A stretch of 32,961 nt of DNA, from assembly GCA_026419775.2 (NCBI GenBank), contig JAOPGA020001811.1, positions 1 to 32,961 of the forward strand, in the 5' to 3' direction. A model generated the notes under the pieces. The model was not told the origin of the DNA. It saw only the letters and a program-made list of their open reading frames with translations, and did no database searches. Shown here in pieces: positions 1 through 8,913 of this stretch. Made by a program: the position numbers and the translations under genes. Source of the DNA: Acrasis kona (Eukaryota; Heterolobosea; Eutetramitea; Acrasida; Acrasidae). Position 1 is the first letter of the stretch. Each line of letters opens with the position of its first letter.

Positions 1-20
1 GTCAACACAAACAGACTTCA

Positions 21-508
21 ATGTCCAGCCTTCCAAGACGTATTTTCAAGGAGACGCAGAAACTAATTACGGAACCACCACCAGGGATTAGTGCAACTCC
101 ACACGAAGACAATTTACGCCATTTTAAAGTTATTATCACTGGTCCAGCCACATCACCTTATGAGAACGGTATATTTAACTTAGAACTCTTTTTACCTGAT
201 AACTATCCCATGGTGCCACCCAAAGTTCGTTTCCTTACTAAAATCTACCATCCCAACATTGATCGCCTTGGAAGAATATGTTTGGACATTCTTAAAGATA
301 AATGGAGTCCCGCACTACAAATCAGAACCGTTTTGTTGAGTATCCAAGCCCTTTTATCCTCACCAAACCCAGATGATCCTTTGGCTAATGATGTTGCTGA
401 ACATTGGAAGAAAGACGAAAATGGAGCAATTGCAAAGGGTAAGTTCTTTTGTCGTAATTTCACTCACACAGAAAAGCACGTGAATGGACACAAACTCATG
501 CAAAATAA
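21..508 (+). CDS. UBE2N: Ubiquitin-conjugating enzyme E2, UBC13/UBE2N type
   Basis: Model: join 21..438 and 477..508, 149 aa (human UBE2N has 152). UBC13 pairs with a UEV partner to build K63-linked ubiquitin chains in DNA-damage tolerance and signalling (family knowledge). The protein shows the E2 core: an N-terminal helix beginning [10 protein letters not shown], the YHPNID segment, the active-site motif [17 protein letters not shown] with its Cys, and [19 protein letters not shown]. The open frame simply continues past 438 into a tail unlike any E2. Removing a 38-nt GT-AG intron (439..476, donor GTAAGT) restores the conserved C-terminal helix [10 protein letters not shown] followed by TAA. 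The stop overlaps an AATAAA at 504..509. The gene converges on the BAR-GYF gene, with 36 nt between stop codons. Confidence 0.95.
439..476 (+). other. 38-nt spliceosomal intron in UBE2N
   Basis: Donor GTAAGT and acceptor AAAAG. Splicing joins a phase-1 G to CA CGT GAA TGG and restores the family C-terminus AREW. Read-through would give a 175-aa product lacking that helix, so this small intron decides the C-terminus. Confidence 0.88.
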
Positions 509-544
509 AAAGACATTATTGTACAATAACAAGTATGTATTTAT

Positions 545-1561
545 TTAAGCTTGGAGTTCCTTCTTCATGTTGGGCACGGTCGCAACAGTCTTCCAATCCG
601 ACAATTCTCCTCCAAAAACATGGGTCTGATCAGAAATGACACCTGATTTAAACTTCTTTCTCATGTCAATAAAATCAAACGGTCCTTGCTGCTCGACGTT
701 ATTATCCAAATAAAACCATTCACACTTAAATTGTGGAGGTATGGGAGCTTCCTTAGCGCCTCCAAGGCTCATGCTTTGCACTCTTGCAGGTAATTCTCTC
801 TGGTGAGCTGTTACGGTGGTCGAACTGTGGAGGGTGGGAGAAACTGGAGATGGAACGTTGCCAGCCAGAGGTTCCCTTCCAAATTTTTTCAATTTGGACA
901 TGGTTGCGGATGTTCTTTCGTTGTATTGAATCAAGTTGCCGATGAGTTGCTCCACAACTGGGGAGTACACTTCGGACTTTGAACTTAAAATGTCAGTCAT
1001 TGTTGATTTTGTTAAATCGTTGATGCGGTCGTAATCGTCTTTTGCTACATTCATCTTCTCCTTCATTTTTGGTAGTTCCAAAGGGTTTTTACTTTGTTTT
1101 TCGGTGAGGCCCTTGACCTTGTCGCGATAGTAATCATATTCTAGCAACAACTTCTTGCGTTGGTTGTGTAGGTCTTTTGCGGGTGGGAAGCGCTCAACAT
1201 AAATGTTGGTGGGGTTCAAAATGTGTGTGGTGACTTGATTTTGGAAAGGTAACACTGCCTTGTTTTCCAACTCTTCGGCTATTCCCATCAAAAGCACGGA
1301 CGCCTCCTTTTTTTGTGCATCTGCTGTATGGGAGTACAAATCGCGAAAATCTTCGGCCAAGAAATGAAGGTTGATGGACATGGCGTGGAAGTTTTCAATC
1401 AGTTGGCCGACATGCTTTGAGAAACCCTGTGACGTCTTCCAAGTTGAGTTGAACTGGGTGTAGATATCCTGATAATCAGTATCAATGGTTCCTTCAGCCT
1501 TACCAAACTTCTCCATAACAGTTTGGGTAGTCCTCCTAAACGCAGACTTCAGGCTGTCCAT
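545..1561 (-). CDS. BAR-domain protein with C-terminal GYF_2 domain
   Basis: Single-exon frame of 338 aa. Residues about 1-240 are long amphipathic helices of BAR type: an opening [18 protein letters not shown], then heptad-like segments with many Lys/Glu. BAR dimers bind curved membranes in endocytosis or tubule formation. Residues 282-335 match the GYF_2 (DUF4339) pattern: [19 protein letters not shown], a central [12 protein letters not shown], and a final W in [13 protein letters not shown]-like domains bind proline-rich peptides. A Ser/Pro linker (about 235-275) joins the two parts. A plausible role is membrane-curvature sensing plus partner recruitment (inference). The domain order is uncommon. 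The start lies about 200 nt from the divergent NIT2 gene, so the two may share a promoter region. AATAAA overlaps the last base of the stop codon. Confidence 0.8.
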   Translation of the reverse strand: MDSLKSAFRRTTQTVMEKFGKAEGTIDTDYQDIYTQFNSTWKTSQGFSKHVGQLIENFHAMSINLHFLAEDFRDLYSHTADAQKKEASVLLMGIAEELENKAVLPFQNQVTTHILNPTNIYVERFPPAKDLHNQRKKLLLEYDYYRDKVKGLTEKQSKNPLELPKMKEKMNVAKDDYDRINDLTKSTMTDILSSKSEVYSPVVEQLIGNLIQYNERTSATMSKLKKFGREPLAGNVPSPVSPTLHSSTTVTAHQRELPARVQSMSLGGAKEAPIPPQFKCEWFYLDNNVEQQGPFDFIDMRKKFKSGVISDQTHVFGGELSDWKTVATVPNMKKELQA

Positions 1562-1759
1562 GGCTTTTCGTGAGAAAGTTGACGAATATTTACATTACAA
1601 TTATTACATATTTTCTGTAATGAAATTTCCTCCAATCTAAATAACTTGGTAATTAGCGACTGAATTCTGTTGCTATAAAAGCTCACTAACCTGATTGTTG
1701 TGAATGATCATAAATTTATTCATAAAATTGTAAATAAGCATCTCCGGTTGTTCTCCTGA

Positions 1760-2689
1760 ATGTTACGAGTTCTCGGTCAAAACTTTTTAAAGAAGAGCAT
1801 AGCAACTAAATTTTCTTCAAGAATGTCACATTTTATCAAGACAGATATGAAATTGAATATTGCGTTATGTCAACTTGACGTTTGTGACGACAAAAGGACC
1901 AACATTGACAATGCTGTCAAAAATATCAGAGAGGCTGCAAACAAAGGTGCCAATCTAGTGATGCTCCCAGAATGTTTTAATTCTCCTTATGGCACGAAAC
2001 ACTTTCCGCAATACGCTGAGGGATTAGAAGATAGCGAAACCTTAAGTGCCATTAGTAGCGTTGCATCAGAGAAAAACATATACATTGTAGCGGGAAGTAT
2101 ACCAACAATCGAAAATGGAAAGTATTATAACACCTCTTGCGCATATAATACCAAGGGAGAGCGCATCGCAGTTTTGAGAAAAGTACATTTATTTGACATT
2201 AACGTCCCCGGTAAAATTGTCTTCCAAGAAAGTGAAATTCTTACGGCGGGCGATCAATTCGCCACGTTTGAACTTGAACATGATGACAAAACAATCAAAG
2301 TAGGAATGGGAATATGTTTCGACATTCGTTTTGCCGAGATGGCTCAAATATACCAAAAGCAGAACTGTTCACTGTTAGTCTACCCTGGTGCATTCAACAT
2401 GACCACAGGTCCTGCACACTGGGAGTTGTTGGCTAGAGCGAGGGCAGTTGATAATCAACTGTTTGTTGCATTGTGTTCGCCAGCAAGGAATACGTCCTCT
2501 GGTTATGTAGCATATGGCCACTCTTTGATAGTGGATCCATGGGGATCAAAAGTAGTGGAGGCAGATGAAAATCCAACCGTTGTTTTCGGAGAGGCTGACT
2601 TCTCCAAAGTTTCGGAACTCAGGGACCAAATACCTTCTGTGAAAAACAAGAGAAGTGACCTTTATACACTAATAAATCATAATAAATAA
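1760..2689 (+). CDS. NIT2: Omega-amidase / nitrilase-like protein NIT2
   Basis: Single exon, 309 aa. NIT2 hydrolyses alpha-ketoglutaramate and alpha-ketosuccinamate in the glutamine transaminase-omega-amidase route (family knowledge). The nitrilase Glu-Lys-Cys triad is visible: E71 in LPECFNSPYG, K141 in RKVHLFDINVPG and C186 in GICFDIRFAEMAQIY. LLVYPGAFNMTTGPAHWELL is also almost diagnostic of NIT2. The first ~29 residues (MLRVLGQNFLKKSIATKFSS...) are basic, Ser-rich and lack acidic residues, as in a mitochondrial presequence. Met22 (1823) and Met30 (1847) could start a cytosolic form. Two AATAAA copies lie at 2671 and 2681, the second touching the stop codon. Confidence 0.95.
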   Translation: MLRVLGQNFLKKSIATKFSSRMSHFIKTDMKLNIALCQLDVCDDKRTNIDNAVKNIREAANKGANLVMLPECFNSPYGTKHFPQYAEGLEDSETLSAISSVASEKNIYIVAGSIPTIENGKYYNTSCAYNTKGERIAVLRKVHLFDINVPGKIVFQESEILTAGDQFATFELEHDDKTIKVGMGICFDIRFAEMAQIYQKQNCSLLVYPGAFNMTTGPAHWELLARARAVDNQLFVALCSPARNTSSGYVAYGHSLIVDPWGSKVVEADENPTVVFGEADFSKVSELRDQIPSVKNKRSDLYTLINHNK

Positions 2690-3032
2690 TACTTTATCAT
2701 TATTTAAATCATAATGCCGAATATCTACAATAAAGGGCGGAGTTGTTCTTCCTTTTTCTTACTGTCCCCTCGAATACGACGAAATAGTACGAAATGCAGG
2801 TTGGACAATATTGGATTGCATAGATTTTTAAGGATCACTTTTACACTAAGATTGTCTTAGTATACTCTATTACATCCATGTGGCCTTTTTTGATACAATT
2901 TCTACTAAAGAGACGGTGTTTCGGTGAAATGTGAAGACGTCATTGACATTTGAAACGAGTTATATTTAAAAGCAACGCAAAATTTCTAGTCTAGACAGTA
3001 CACCAGAAAAAAGACGTGCAGCTATACGTCGA
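2690..3032. other. Intergenic stretch between NIT2 and the RGS gene
   Basis: AT-rich and without a supported gene. The frame of the RGS protein stays open upstream from about 2970 (after a TAA at 2967) and encodes a basic stretch ending EKRRAAIRR directly before the Met at 3033, with no in-frame ATG. A short upstream coding exon may therefore lie here, but I found no convincing start and donor pair. Confidence 0.5.
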
Positions 3033-4106
3033 ATGATAGGCAAGAGACTTCTATTCGGGGGTACCAAGACAAAGATACAAACTTCTATTCCAACAACACC
3101 ACCTTCTTCAAAGGATAAAAGTAGTTCGCCGGTTAAGAAAGATTCACCAAGAAACAGGAAATTTATTCCAGGACAATCAACTCCCATACCAGACTCTCCA
3201 TCTACACCTGATGTATATCGTGTAAATGTCTTTGAGGGCTTGGAAGTTCCTTTTGAAATACTATTTTCTATGCCGAATGTACAGGAGCACTTTCATGAAT
3301 ATCTAAAGCGCACACACAACGAAGATGGGTTTTTATTTATAATGGCAGTTAATGAATTCAAGAACATGAATAATGACTCATTTGAACAAGCGAATTTTGC
3401 GGTATCCATCATGGATACCTTTTTAACAGTCGGGAGCCAGCATGAGATCAACATTGACAACGAAAGTCGCTCAGGAGCTATCAACGTCATATTGGACAAA
3501 AATAGAGTAGGTTACCCTGGTGTTCAAAATGAGGTATTCGACGACATTGTTGCTATTGTAAGAAAGGAGATGAAGGATGACGGTTTCCTTCGATACGTCC
3601 ACACTGCATATTTTGGTGATTTCATCAGGTCACAAGGCCGAGAGTTTGTTATAGACGTCATCACTCCTGGTCTCAACCCTAAGAATCAAACATTTCACAT
3701 TTCACAAGTACTGAGCATAGCATACATGAGGTCAGCACTCAGGAAATTCGGCAACAGAAAACACGAGCTCATCATAGACATTTACGAAGAGATACAGAGG
3801 TTTAGGTCACTAAGAGGGTGCTCTAGAAAGGAGTGTGGAATAGAACTGTTGGAGTTAGTGTATGACTCTGAGTTGTGTGACGCAAAATGTATGACCAAAC
3901 TTACTGATGGTCTCGATCAAGAGGTTGACTTGATTCGCTCTGGCTTATTTGATCATGTCGAGATTGTGGCTTGCAAGACTCTTGTGGAGCTTTACGAAAG
4001 ATTCCACTCATCGTTGATTTTTAATCAGTGCGTGGTCGGATTTGTTAGTCAACAATTCGAAAAGTTAGAGCACCCTTGGGGTGAAGAAAGTGTTTCGACA
4101 CGATAA
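3033..4106 (+). CDS. RGS-domain protein (regulator of G-protein signalling)
   Basis: Frame of 357 aa from the first in-frame ATG. The N-terminal ~65 residues are a Ser/Thr/Pro/Lys-rich disordered region (many SP and TP sites). Residues about 74-200 have the RGS helical pattern: FEILFSMPNVQEHFHEYL, EDGFLFIMAVNEFK, a middle IMDTFL...EINID, and FDDIVAIVRKEMKDDGFLRY followed by VHTAYFGDF. RGS domains speed GTP hydrolysis by G-alpha subunits at the membrane. The last ~150 residues are helical and I do not recognise them. The start is uncertain because the frame is open for about 20 codons upstream without an ATG, so a 5' exon may be missing. The gene converges on the SNARE gene, with 55 nt between stop codons. 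Confidence 0.75.
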   Translation: MIGKRLLFGGTKTKIQTSIPTTPPSSKDKSSSPVKKDSPRNRKFIPGQSTPIPDSPSTPDVYRVNVFEGLEVPFEILFSMPNVQEHFHEYLKRTHNEDGFLFIMAVNEFKNMNNDSFEQANFAVSIMDTFLTVGSQHEINIDNESRSGAINVILDKNRVGYPGVQNEVFDDIVAIVRKEMKDDGFLRYVHTAYFGDFIRSQGREFVIDVITPGLNPKNQTFHISQVLSIAYMRSALRKFGNRKHELIIDIYEEIQRFRSLRGCSRKECGIELLELVYDSELCDAKCMTKLTDGLDQEVDLIRSGLFDHVEIVACKTLVELYERFHSSLIFNQCVVGFVSQQFEKLEHPWGEESVSTR

Positions 4107-4161
4107 GAAACTGTACATAAAACACACTGTATGAATTACATTAAAAAGATTTTAATTATTG

Positions 4162-5531
4162 TTACATGAATGAGGCTATTTTAGAGGCAACGTTCACCTT
4201 CTTGACCAAACTTTGTATGCCTCCTACCGCAGTGTACGACGATGCATCCTTAATGTTTTGGATACCATCAAGAACGGCCTTGTTTGCTTCTTCAACGTTG
4301 TGCTTTTTGTAAGGTTAGCTAAAAATAAATCATGGGTTACAAAACTTACCAAAATAATGTTGATGCCCTGTCCTTGCTCTTTTATCATCATGTTCAGGTC
4401 TACCATCATAGAGTGCACTTCATCAAACTCCGATTCAAGCTCCCTAAATTCGGACAATGTCTCTTCTGCAATCTTCTTTTCAGTTTCCAATGTGTTTGCA
4501 TCAGCACTCGATAACACTAATTTTAGAACTTGTTGAATATTTTCCTCCTCCCTTTCTTGTTCCCTCTTCTTCTTCTCCTGTGCTTCCTGTTGCCTCTTTT
4601 TATGAACTTCATCTAACATTGATTGCATTTGATCTGCAGACAAGGAAAGTCTATTTACACTCGTGTTAGTGATGGCAGTGATTGGTTCATTCTTTTGTTT
4701 ATTATTTTTTATTTTAGGCTCTTTTGTTTTCTTCTTCTTTGGTGTTGAACTGCCGTCGTTCAAAAAGTCGAGGAATGAAACTTCCTCCTCCTCAGAAGAC
4801 GAAGAGGCGCCCTCGCCTCTCATGATTTCAATGAAGGTTAGTTGCCTGGATTTATTGACCTTGGTGTTCTTGTTTACTACTTCTTCGATTGGTGGGATGT
4901 ATGTATCTTCTTCTTCCATTTCTCTTGTTTCTCTCCTTTTTTTAGCAATCTCCTCCCTGTTTATTCGATCTTCTTCTTGGTCACATCTTTTTATGATTAA
5001 TTTGAAAGAATGTTCATTGTCTCTTAGTTGTGTTTCAATCTTTTCTAATCTTAACCTCCTAGACATGAAGTCTTCCTCTTCTTTTGATTTGTTGTCTTGG
5101 TTGGATGTAGAGTGATGTTGAACACTCGATGTGTCATGAACAAATTTTAATCTTTGCTGAGTTACGCTTAATTTCTTTTTAAGACGATCGTATTTGCTAA
5201 CTAGTTGAAATTTCAAATCTTTTACTTTCTTCCAAGCAGATTCAGAATAGAATTGTTGAGAGGATTTGGTTTTATCTACCAAACTCTTCAATTTGTTTGT
5301 TTTGATTATCAAGTACATGCAGTCAGTAGCTAATTCATCAATATATTCACTTGATACGCATGATATTGACTTTTTTCTTGTCGTTTGTTGCTCGTTTGTC
5401 TTTTGGTTGTTAATCAATGATTTACCAACTGATGATGGCGGTGAGTTTTCTGGCAGCTTTTCGTCGAACTCTGTCAAAATCGCATCAGGATTGAAGGTCA
5501 TTGACATCCTAGCAGCAATTTGTGAAGCCAT
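4162..5531 (-). CDS. Syntaxin-like Qa-SNARE without a membrane anchor
   Basis: Model: complement of join 4162..4302 and 4350..5531, 440 aa. The 47-nt intron (4303..4349, GTAAGT) is required: without it the frame leaves the SNARE helix halfway. After splicing, residues about 361-415 follow the syntaxin pattern: ELESEFDEVHSMMVDLNMMI, then KEQGQGINIILHNVEEANKA. Q386 sits where the zero-layer Gln belongs, and NVEEA matches the NVE.A seen in Qa-SNAREs. The upstream part is long, charged and coiled-coil-like, with two acidic Ser clusters and a Lys-rich stretch; a normal Habc domain is not obvious. The C-terminus (...LVKKVNVASKIASFM) has no transmembrane helix and no terminal Cys for lipidation. It could act as a soluble or inhibitory SNARE, or dock through its N-terminal part (inference). 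Confidence 0.72.
4303..4349 (-). other. 47-nt intron inside the SNARE motif
   Basis: Donor GTAAGT, a CTAAC branch-like element about 13 nt before the acceptor CAAAAAG. Removal joins GINIIL to HNVEEANK in phase 0 and restores the heptad register. Confidence 0.85.
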
Positions 5532-5728
5532 TTTTATTTGAATTGTTCAAATTGACGGTTGATATTGACATAAACTTACAATAGTCTTATTCATGCCCAC
5601 AAGAAATAACATAGGTGATCCTCTAATATGTTTTACTTGAATTGGTGAGATTTGTATTGTATGTAAGGAAACTATAATATTCAAACTAGCTTTGTCAAAT
5701 TTCGCTTTTTCGATTGTAACCAATCCAC

Positions 5729-6657
5729 ATGGGTTCTGAGTACAAATACACGCCCACACCACGAAGGACAAGCATCTACACGGTCAAAGATAACAACCCG
5801 TCGTTAGATTTACATTCATCTCATATCCCAAATGATTTAACAGACTCAGTTTTTGACGATGACGATGAGGAATTTGTATATAATGGTCTTTTGGTAAATC
5901 AAAAAAGTACCAGGCTATCTAATCACCAAAACGATAAAAATGAAAAATACGATAAAAAAGAACAACCCAATAGTACAGTAGTTACGGGTTTTCTTAAGCT
6001 CATCGACCAAACAAATATAACAAGACGTTGGAGGTAAGTCAGCTCTTGACTTCATTATTTAGTGACTAAATAAGATGGGGGTTTTGTTCGCTGGTAGTTA
6101 TACTTTTAATGATAATCGTGCTTGGGTTTTCATTTTTAATTTATAGAATGTTTTTCTTGTCCCCAACAGTATACATAGAACAAGTACAATTAACAAAACT
6201 ACCGACTGTCAGAAATAAGCAGGTTGGCTTCAAGATTATAGTCGCCGCACACAATTACAACTTTGTGGACCTCGTCATGTCTGAGATTAAGCTCACCGCA
6301 ACAGTAAGAGATGTTGGTACATCCAGTGGAGTAGGATACCAACTGGACACACCTTTAATTAAAAGGTACAATGAGACAGCCAATGACATGATTGTGACGA
6401 AGAGGACTTGCTCGAAATTTCACGTCGAAACGACAATAGATCTCTCTCCGTCACCCAATTTTGACCAGATACAGAAACTCATTTTGAATGCGTAAGTAAA
6501 ACAAGAAAAACATTAACTAACTTCTCCTAGTCTGAGTGCATATGTTGAATTTCAATTCGAGGGAACATCGACTATTACTAGGTTAGGACCTCTAAAATAT
6601 GTACAAAAGCTTTTGAAGAAGCAGCAATACAATGTCAAAATAAAGGGCAAAACTTGA
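5729..6657 (+). CDS. Single-pass membrane protein with LEA2-like extracytoplasmic domain
   Basis: Model: join 5729..6033, 6075..6491 and 6531..6657, 282 aa. Introns are 41 and 39 nt with GTAAGT donors; the second has a TAACTAAC branch-like element. The N-terminal ~100 residues are polar, with an acidic patch (DDDDEE), and probably cytosolic. A hydrophobic helix follows (WGFCSLVVILLMIIVLGF and on), spanning the first splice junction. The rest has the beta-rich pattern of LEA2/NHL proteins: an early V-x-QVQLTKLP, GFKIIVAAHNYNFVDLVMSE in the place of the usual NPN core, and a closing EFQFEGTSTITRLGPL. LEA2 proteins are often membrane or vacuole associated with undefined biochemistry. The fold assignment rests on pattern only. 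The gene is divergent from the SNARE gene, with about 200 nt between starts. Confidence 0.65.
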
Positions 6658-6707
6658 ATGATTCATTGTAAATTATAGTTGTTAGTTGGCTACCTATTTT
6701 AGCGAAA

Positions 6708-7361
6708 ATGAGGATTTCGTCACTTACACCCCTGTTTCTTGCCTTGCTTGTTGTTGTGCATTCCGCACTTTGCATCACAATCAAAGTTGATCCAAGAGAT
6801 GAGCAATGCTTCTACGAAAGGGTTGAAAAGCAGGATGTAAAAGTACAAGTACAATTTCAGGTGGCTTCTGGTGGATTTTTGGACATCGACTTGAACATTT
6901 ATGCTCCAAGTCAAAATTTGGTGCACACTGCCGCGAGACAAACTGAGGGAAAGTACACTTTTGTTGCTAACGAACAGGGAGACTACAAATTCTGTTTCAG
7001 CAATCAGTTATCCACTTTGACACCAAAGACTATTGCTTTTGAGGTACATGCAGGTGACTTTATGGATCCTCACCTAATCAAAATTGGTAAAATTCTGAGG
7101 CCACAATAACTTAACACTCTGACAGATAATAACGACCCCATCCAAAAGTCACTCATGAGATTAACCGATGGAATGACCGAGGTTTTGAGCGAGCAAAAAT
7201 TCTACAAGATAAGAGAGCACTCACACAGAGATTTGGTGGAGGAGACAAACACAAAAGTTGTAATTTGGTCCATCATTGAGATTATTGTTTTGGTGTTGAT
7301 CAGTGTATGGCAGGTATTCTACCTCCGTAACTTTTTTAGTGTAAAGAAATCAAACTTTTAA
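6708..7361 (+). CDS. TMED2: p24/TMED2-type cargo receptor
   Basis: Model: join 6708..7086 and 7126..7361, 204 aa, with a 39-nt intron (GTAAAA...ACAG). p24 proteins cycle between ER and Golgi in COPII/COPI vesicles and help sort cargo such as GPI-anchored proteins. Visible parts: signal peptide (residues 1-22, hydrophobic, ending SALC), GOLD domain with the paired cysteines C34 and C96, GGFLDIDLNIYAP and GKYTFVANEQGDYKFCFSN close to TMED2, a helical stalk, a transmembrane helix (VVIWSIIEIIVLVLISV), and the tail YLRNFFSVKKSNF with the FF and KK coat-binding features. Only 12 nt separate its stop codon from that of the convergent gene, so the two 3' UTRs must overlap. Confidence 0.92.
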
Positions 7362-7373
7362 ACAAATTAACTT

Positions 7374-8002
7374 TTATTTTGGGAACAAAAATTCTTTTGC
7401 ATTTTCAACACTATTTGGTATTATTAAGAACGATCCGAGCGTCGCATTATCGACGTGTCTTATCATAGGAACTCCTTTGTCGTTTGCTGCAACATAGCTC
7501 TTTCCGACAGTGCTCATCGTTACCTTCGCTCTTGAGGATCCAACATGCACAACACTTTTTACACTTGCACTCTGCTGCTTTTTAAGCAACTTCTGGATGG
7601 TCTCATTTTTTACATCCTCCTCCTGCTGTTGCCTCTTCAATCTTGCCTTTTCTTTCATTAAATCTTTAGCGGACAATTGTACTGGACGGTTTATAAGTCG
7701 TGCTGTCGATCTGCTTACTATGATTCTGTACAGGTGAAGTTGGAGCTTGTATTTCGCTAACTTTTTCCTGAACGAGATCTGATTTCTGTATATCATCAGG
7801 CTTTTCATCTTCTTCTATTTCCTCCTCCTCCTCATCTTCCTCCTCATCTTCTTCCTTTAATGTTAACAAAAATGACTTCAAATGTTTGGTATACCTCTTC
7901 TGAACTTAGGTCTTGATTTAAACCAAGGGCAGATGTTCCGTTTGTTTCTGTATCCTCTGACTCCTCCTCTGATTCAGAATCTTCCACTCTCCTCCTCTTC
8001 AT
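7374..8002 (-). CDS. PAPA-1/Ies2-like nuclear protein (putative INO80 subunit)
   Basis: Model: complement of join 7374..7681, 7719..7854 and 7895..8002, 183 aa. Introns are 40 nt (7855..7894, GTATAC donor) and 37 nt (7682..7718, GTAAGC donor). The start MKRRRVEDSESEEESED is acidic and Ser-rich with a basic nuclear-signal-like tip, followed by a long Glu/Asp run. After the second intron comes QLSAKDLMKEKARLKRQQQ, then a helix with TIQKLLKKQ and a C-terminal region ending SFLIIPNSVENAKEFLFP. This order (charged helix, TIxKLLKKQ, short hydrophobic end) resembles the PAPA-1 region of INO80B/Ies2, a chromatin-remodelling subunit. The match is short, so another acidic nuclear protein is possible. 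AATAAA overlaps its stop codon. Confidence 0.55.
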
Positions 8003-8045
8003 TGTAATATTTAGTTAACCATAGTTACAACAAAAAAGAAATTGA

Positions 8046-8424
8046 GAGGCTTATGTTTTAGCGAGATGTTATCCCAATGATCCCAATCCGCCAAAGGTCG
8101 TCCTTCGTTTTTTGAAAAATTACATCAGCGCCCATTTGCCGACGACTGCTTTCTCATTAATTAGGACATTCAAAACAATCAAACAACTTCTCACTGACTT
8201 AATACAAGAGAGCAACAGATGTCAGATCATTGTAGACGGCGCTGAATTTGATGTAATTGAAAAGGATTTCTTTTTGGAAGAGTATTTATTATTTTGGTCA
8301 AAAGTACATGAGAAAACAGTCACTGCCAAGATTTTCAAATGTACGTGCCGTGGACAACCTTTGGGACTTACTCAATATTAAATTTGATGTTGTGAGGCTT
8401 TGTTTGGAATTTGATAAGTAACCA
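8046..8424 (+). CDS. Unresolved small coding region, reading frame broken
   Basis: One plus-strand frame is open for 112 codons (8046-8381) and reads like protein: PNDPNPPKVVLRFLKN, FSLIRTFKTIKQLLTDLIQE, AEFDVIEKDFFLEEYLLF. It has no in-frame ATG near its beginning. At its end a second frame takes over with VRAVDNLWDLLNIKFDVVRL and a TAA at 8422-8424. The switch lies next to a TTTT run (near 8333); a one-base indel there, or a very short intron upstream (for example 8250-8277), would join the frames. I do not recognise a family. It is too small and broken for a firm model and may be a relic or an assembly error. Confidence 0.35.
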
Positions 8425-8913
8425 AAAGTGCGAGAAGCCAGAGTAGAGTTTTATTCTTTTAAAACTTATATTATTTTTATTGTACAAAAAAAGTGCAAAG
8501 CTCAATATGTCAAATATCATTGGAGGAATTGTCCTGATTGTCGACGTTCTATTATAGCATTGGATCTCCGAAGTAGTCGACTACTTCTAAAGCCATCAAG
8601 GGACCAAATCCGTTACATAAATAAGAGTAAATGTAAGGTAAGCACAGACGACACAGTAGCAATTACATTTGAACTCGCTGGATCGATTTTGAGATGGTTA
8701 GTGTATTTAGTCCATTTGTCCTTCGTTGGAACAGAAATTATAACGGTAATTGCCACCATATCCTATAAAGTAACACATTAATACAGAAACTTCTAATTTG
8801 TTCGCTTTTTTTACTAAAACAAGTTATTTATCCACGGTCGATCTATGCCATGTCAAATGTCAATAAATTGACGTGGAACCTAATTAACTGAAACAAAAAA
8901 TACACAAGTCAAG
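8425..8913. other. Region between the unresolved small gene and the prominin-like gene
   Basis: No firm gene. On the minus strand two protein-like pieces lie in different frames: a start MVAITVIISVPTKDKW (from 8759) and an end GFGPLMALEVVDYFGDPML followed by TAA at 8552. On the plus strand a 117-codon frame is open across the same bases, probably as an antisense shadow. AATAAA elements on the minus strand (8440-8480) would suit a minus gene ending here. No consensus splice pair joins the two pieces. An 18-bp perfect palindrome lies at 8570-8587. Confidence 0.4.

Noticed and set aside
4213..5541. Several plus-strand open frames opposite the SNARE gene (4213, 4663, 5266)
   Set aside because: They are antisense to a well-supported protein, rich in Ser/Phe/Leu as expected from the complement of Lys/Glu codons, and show no domain.
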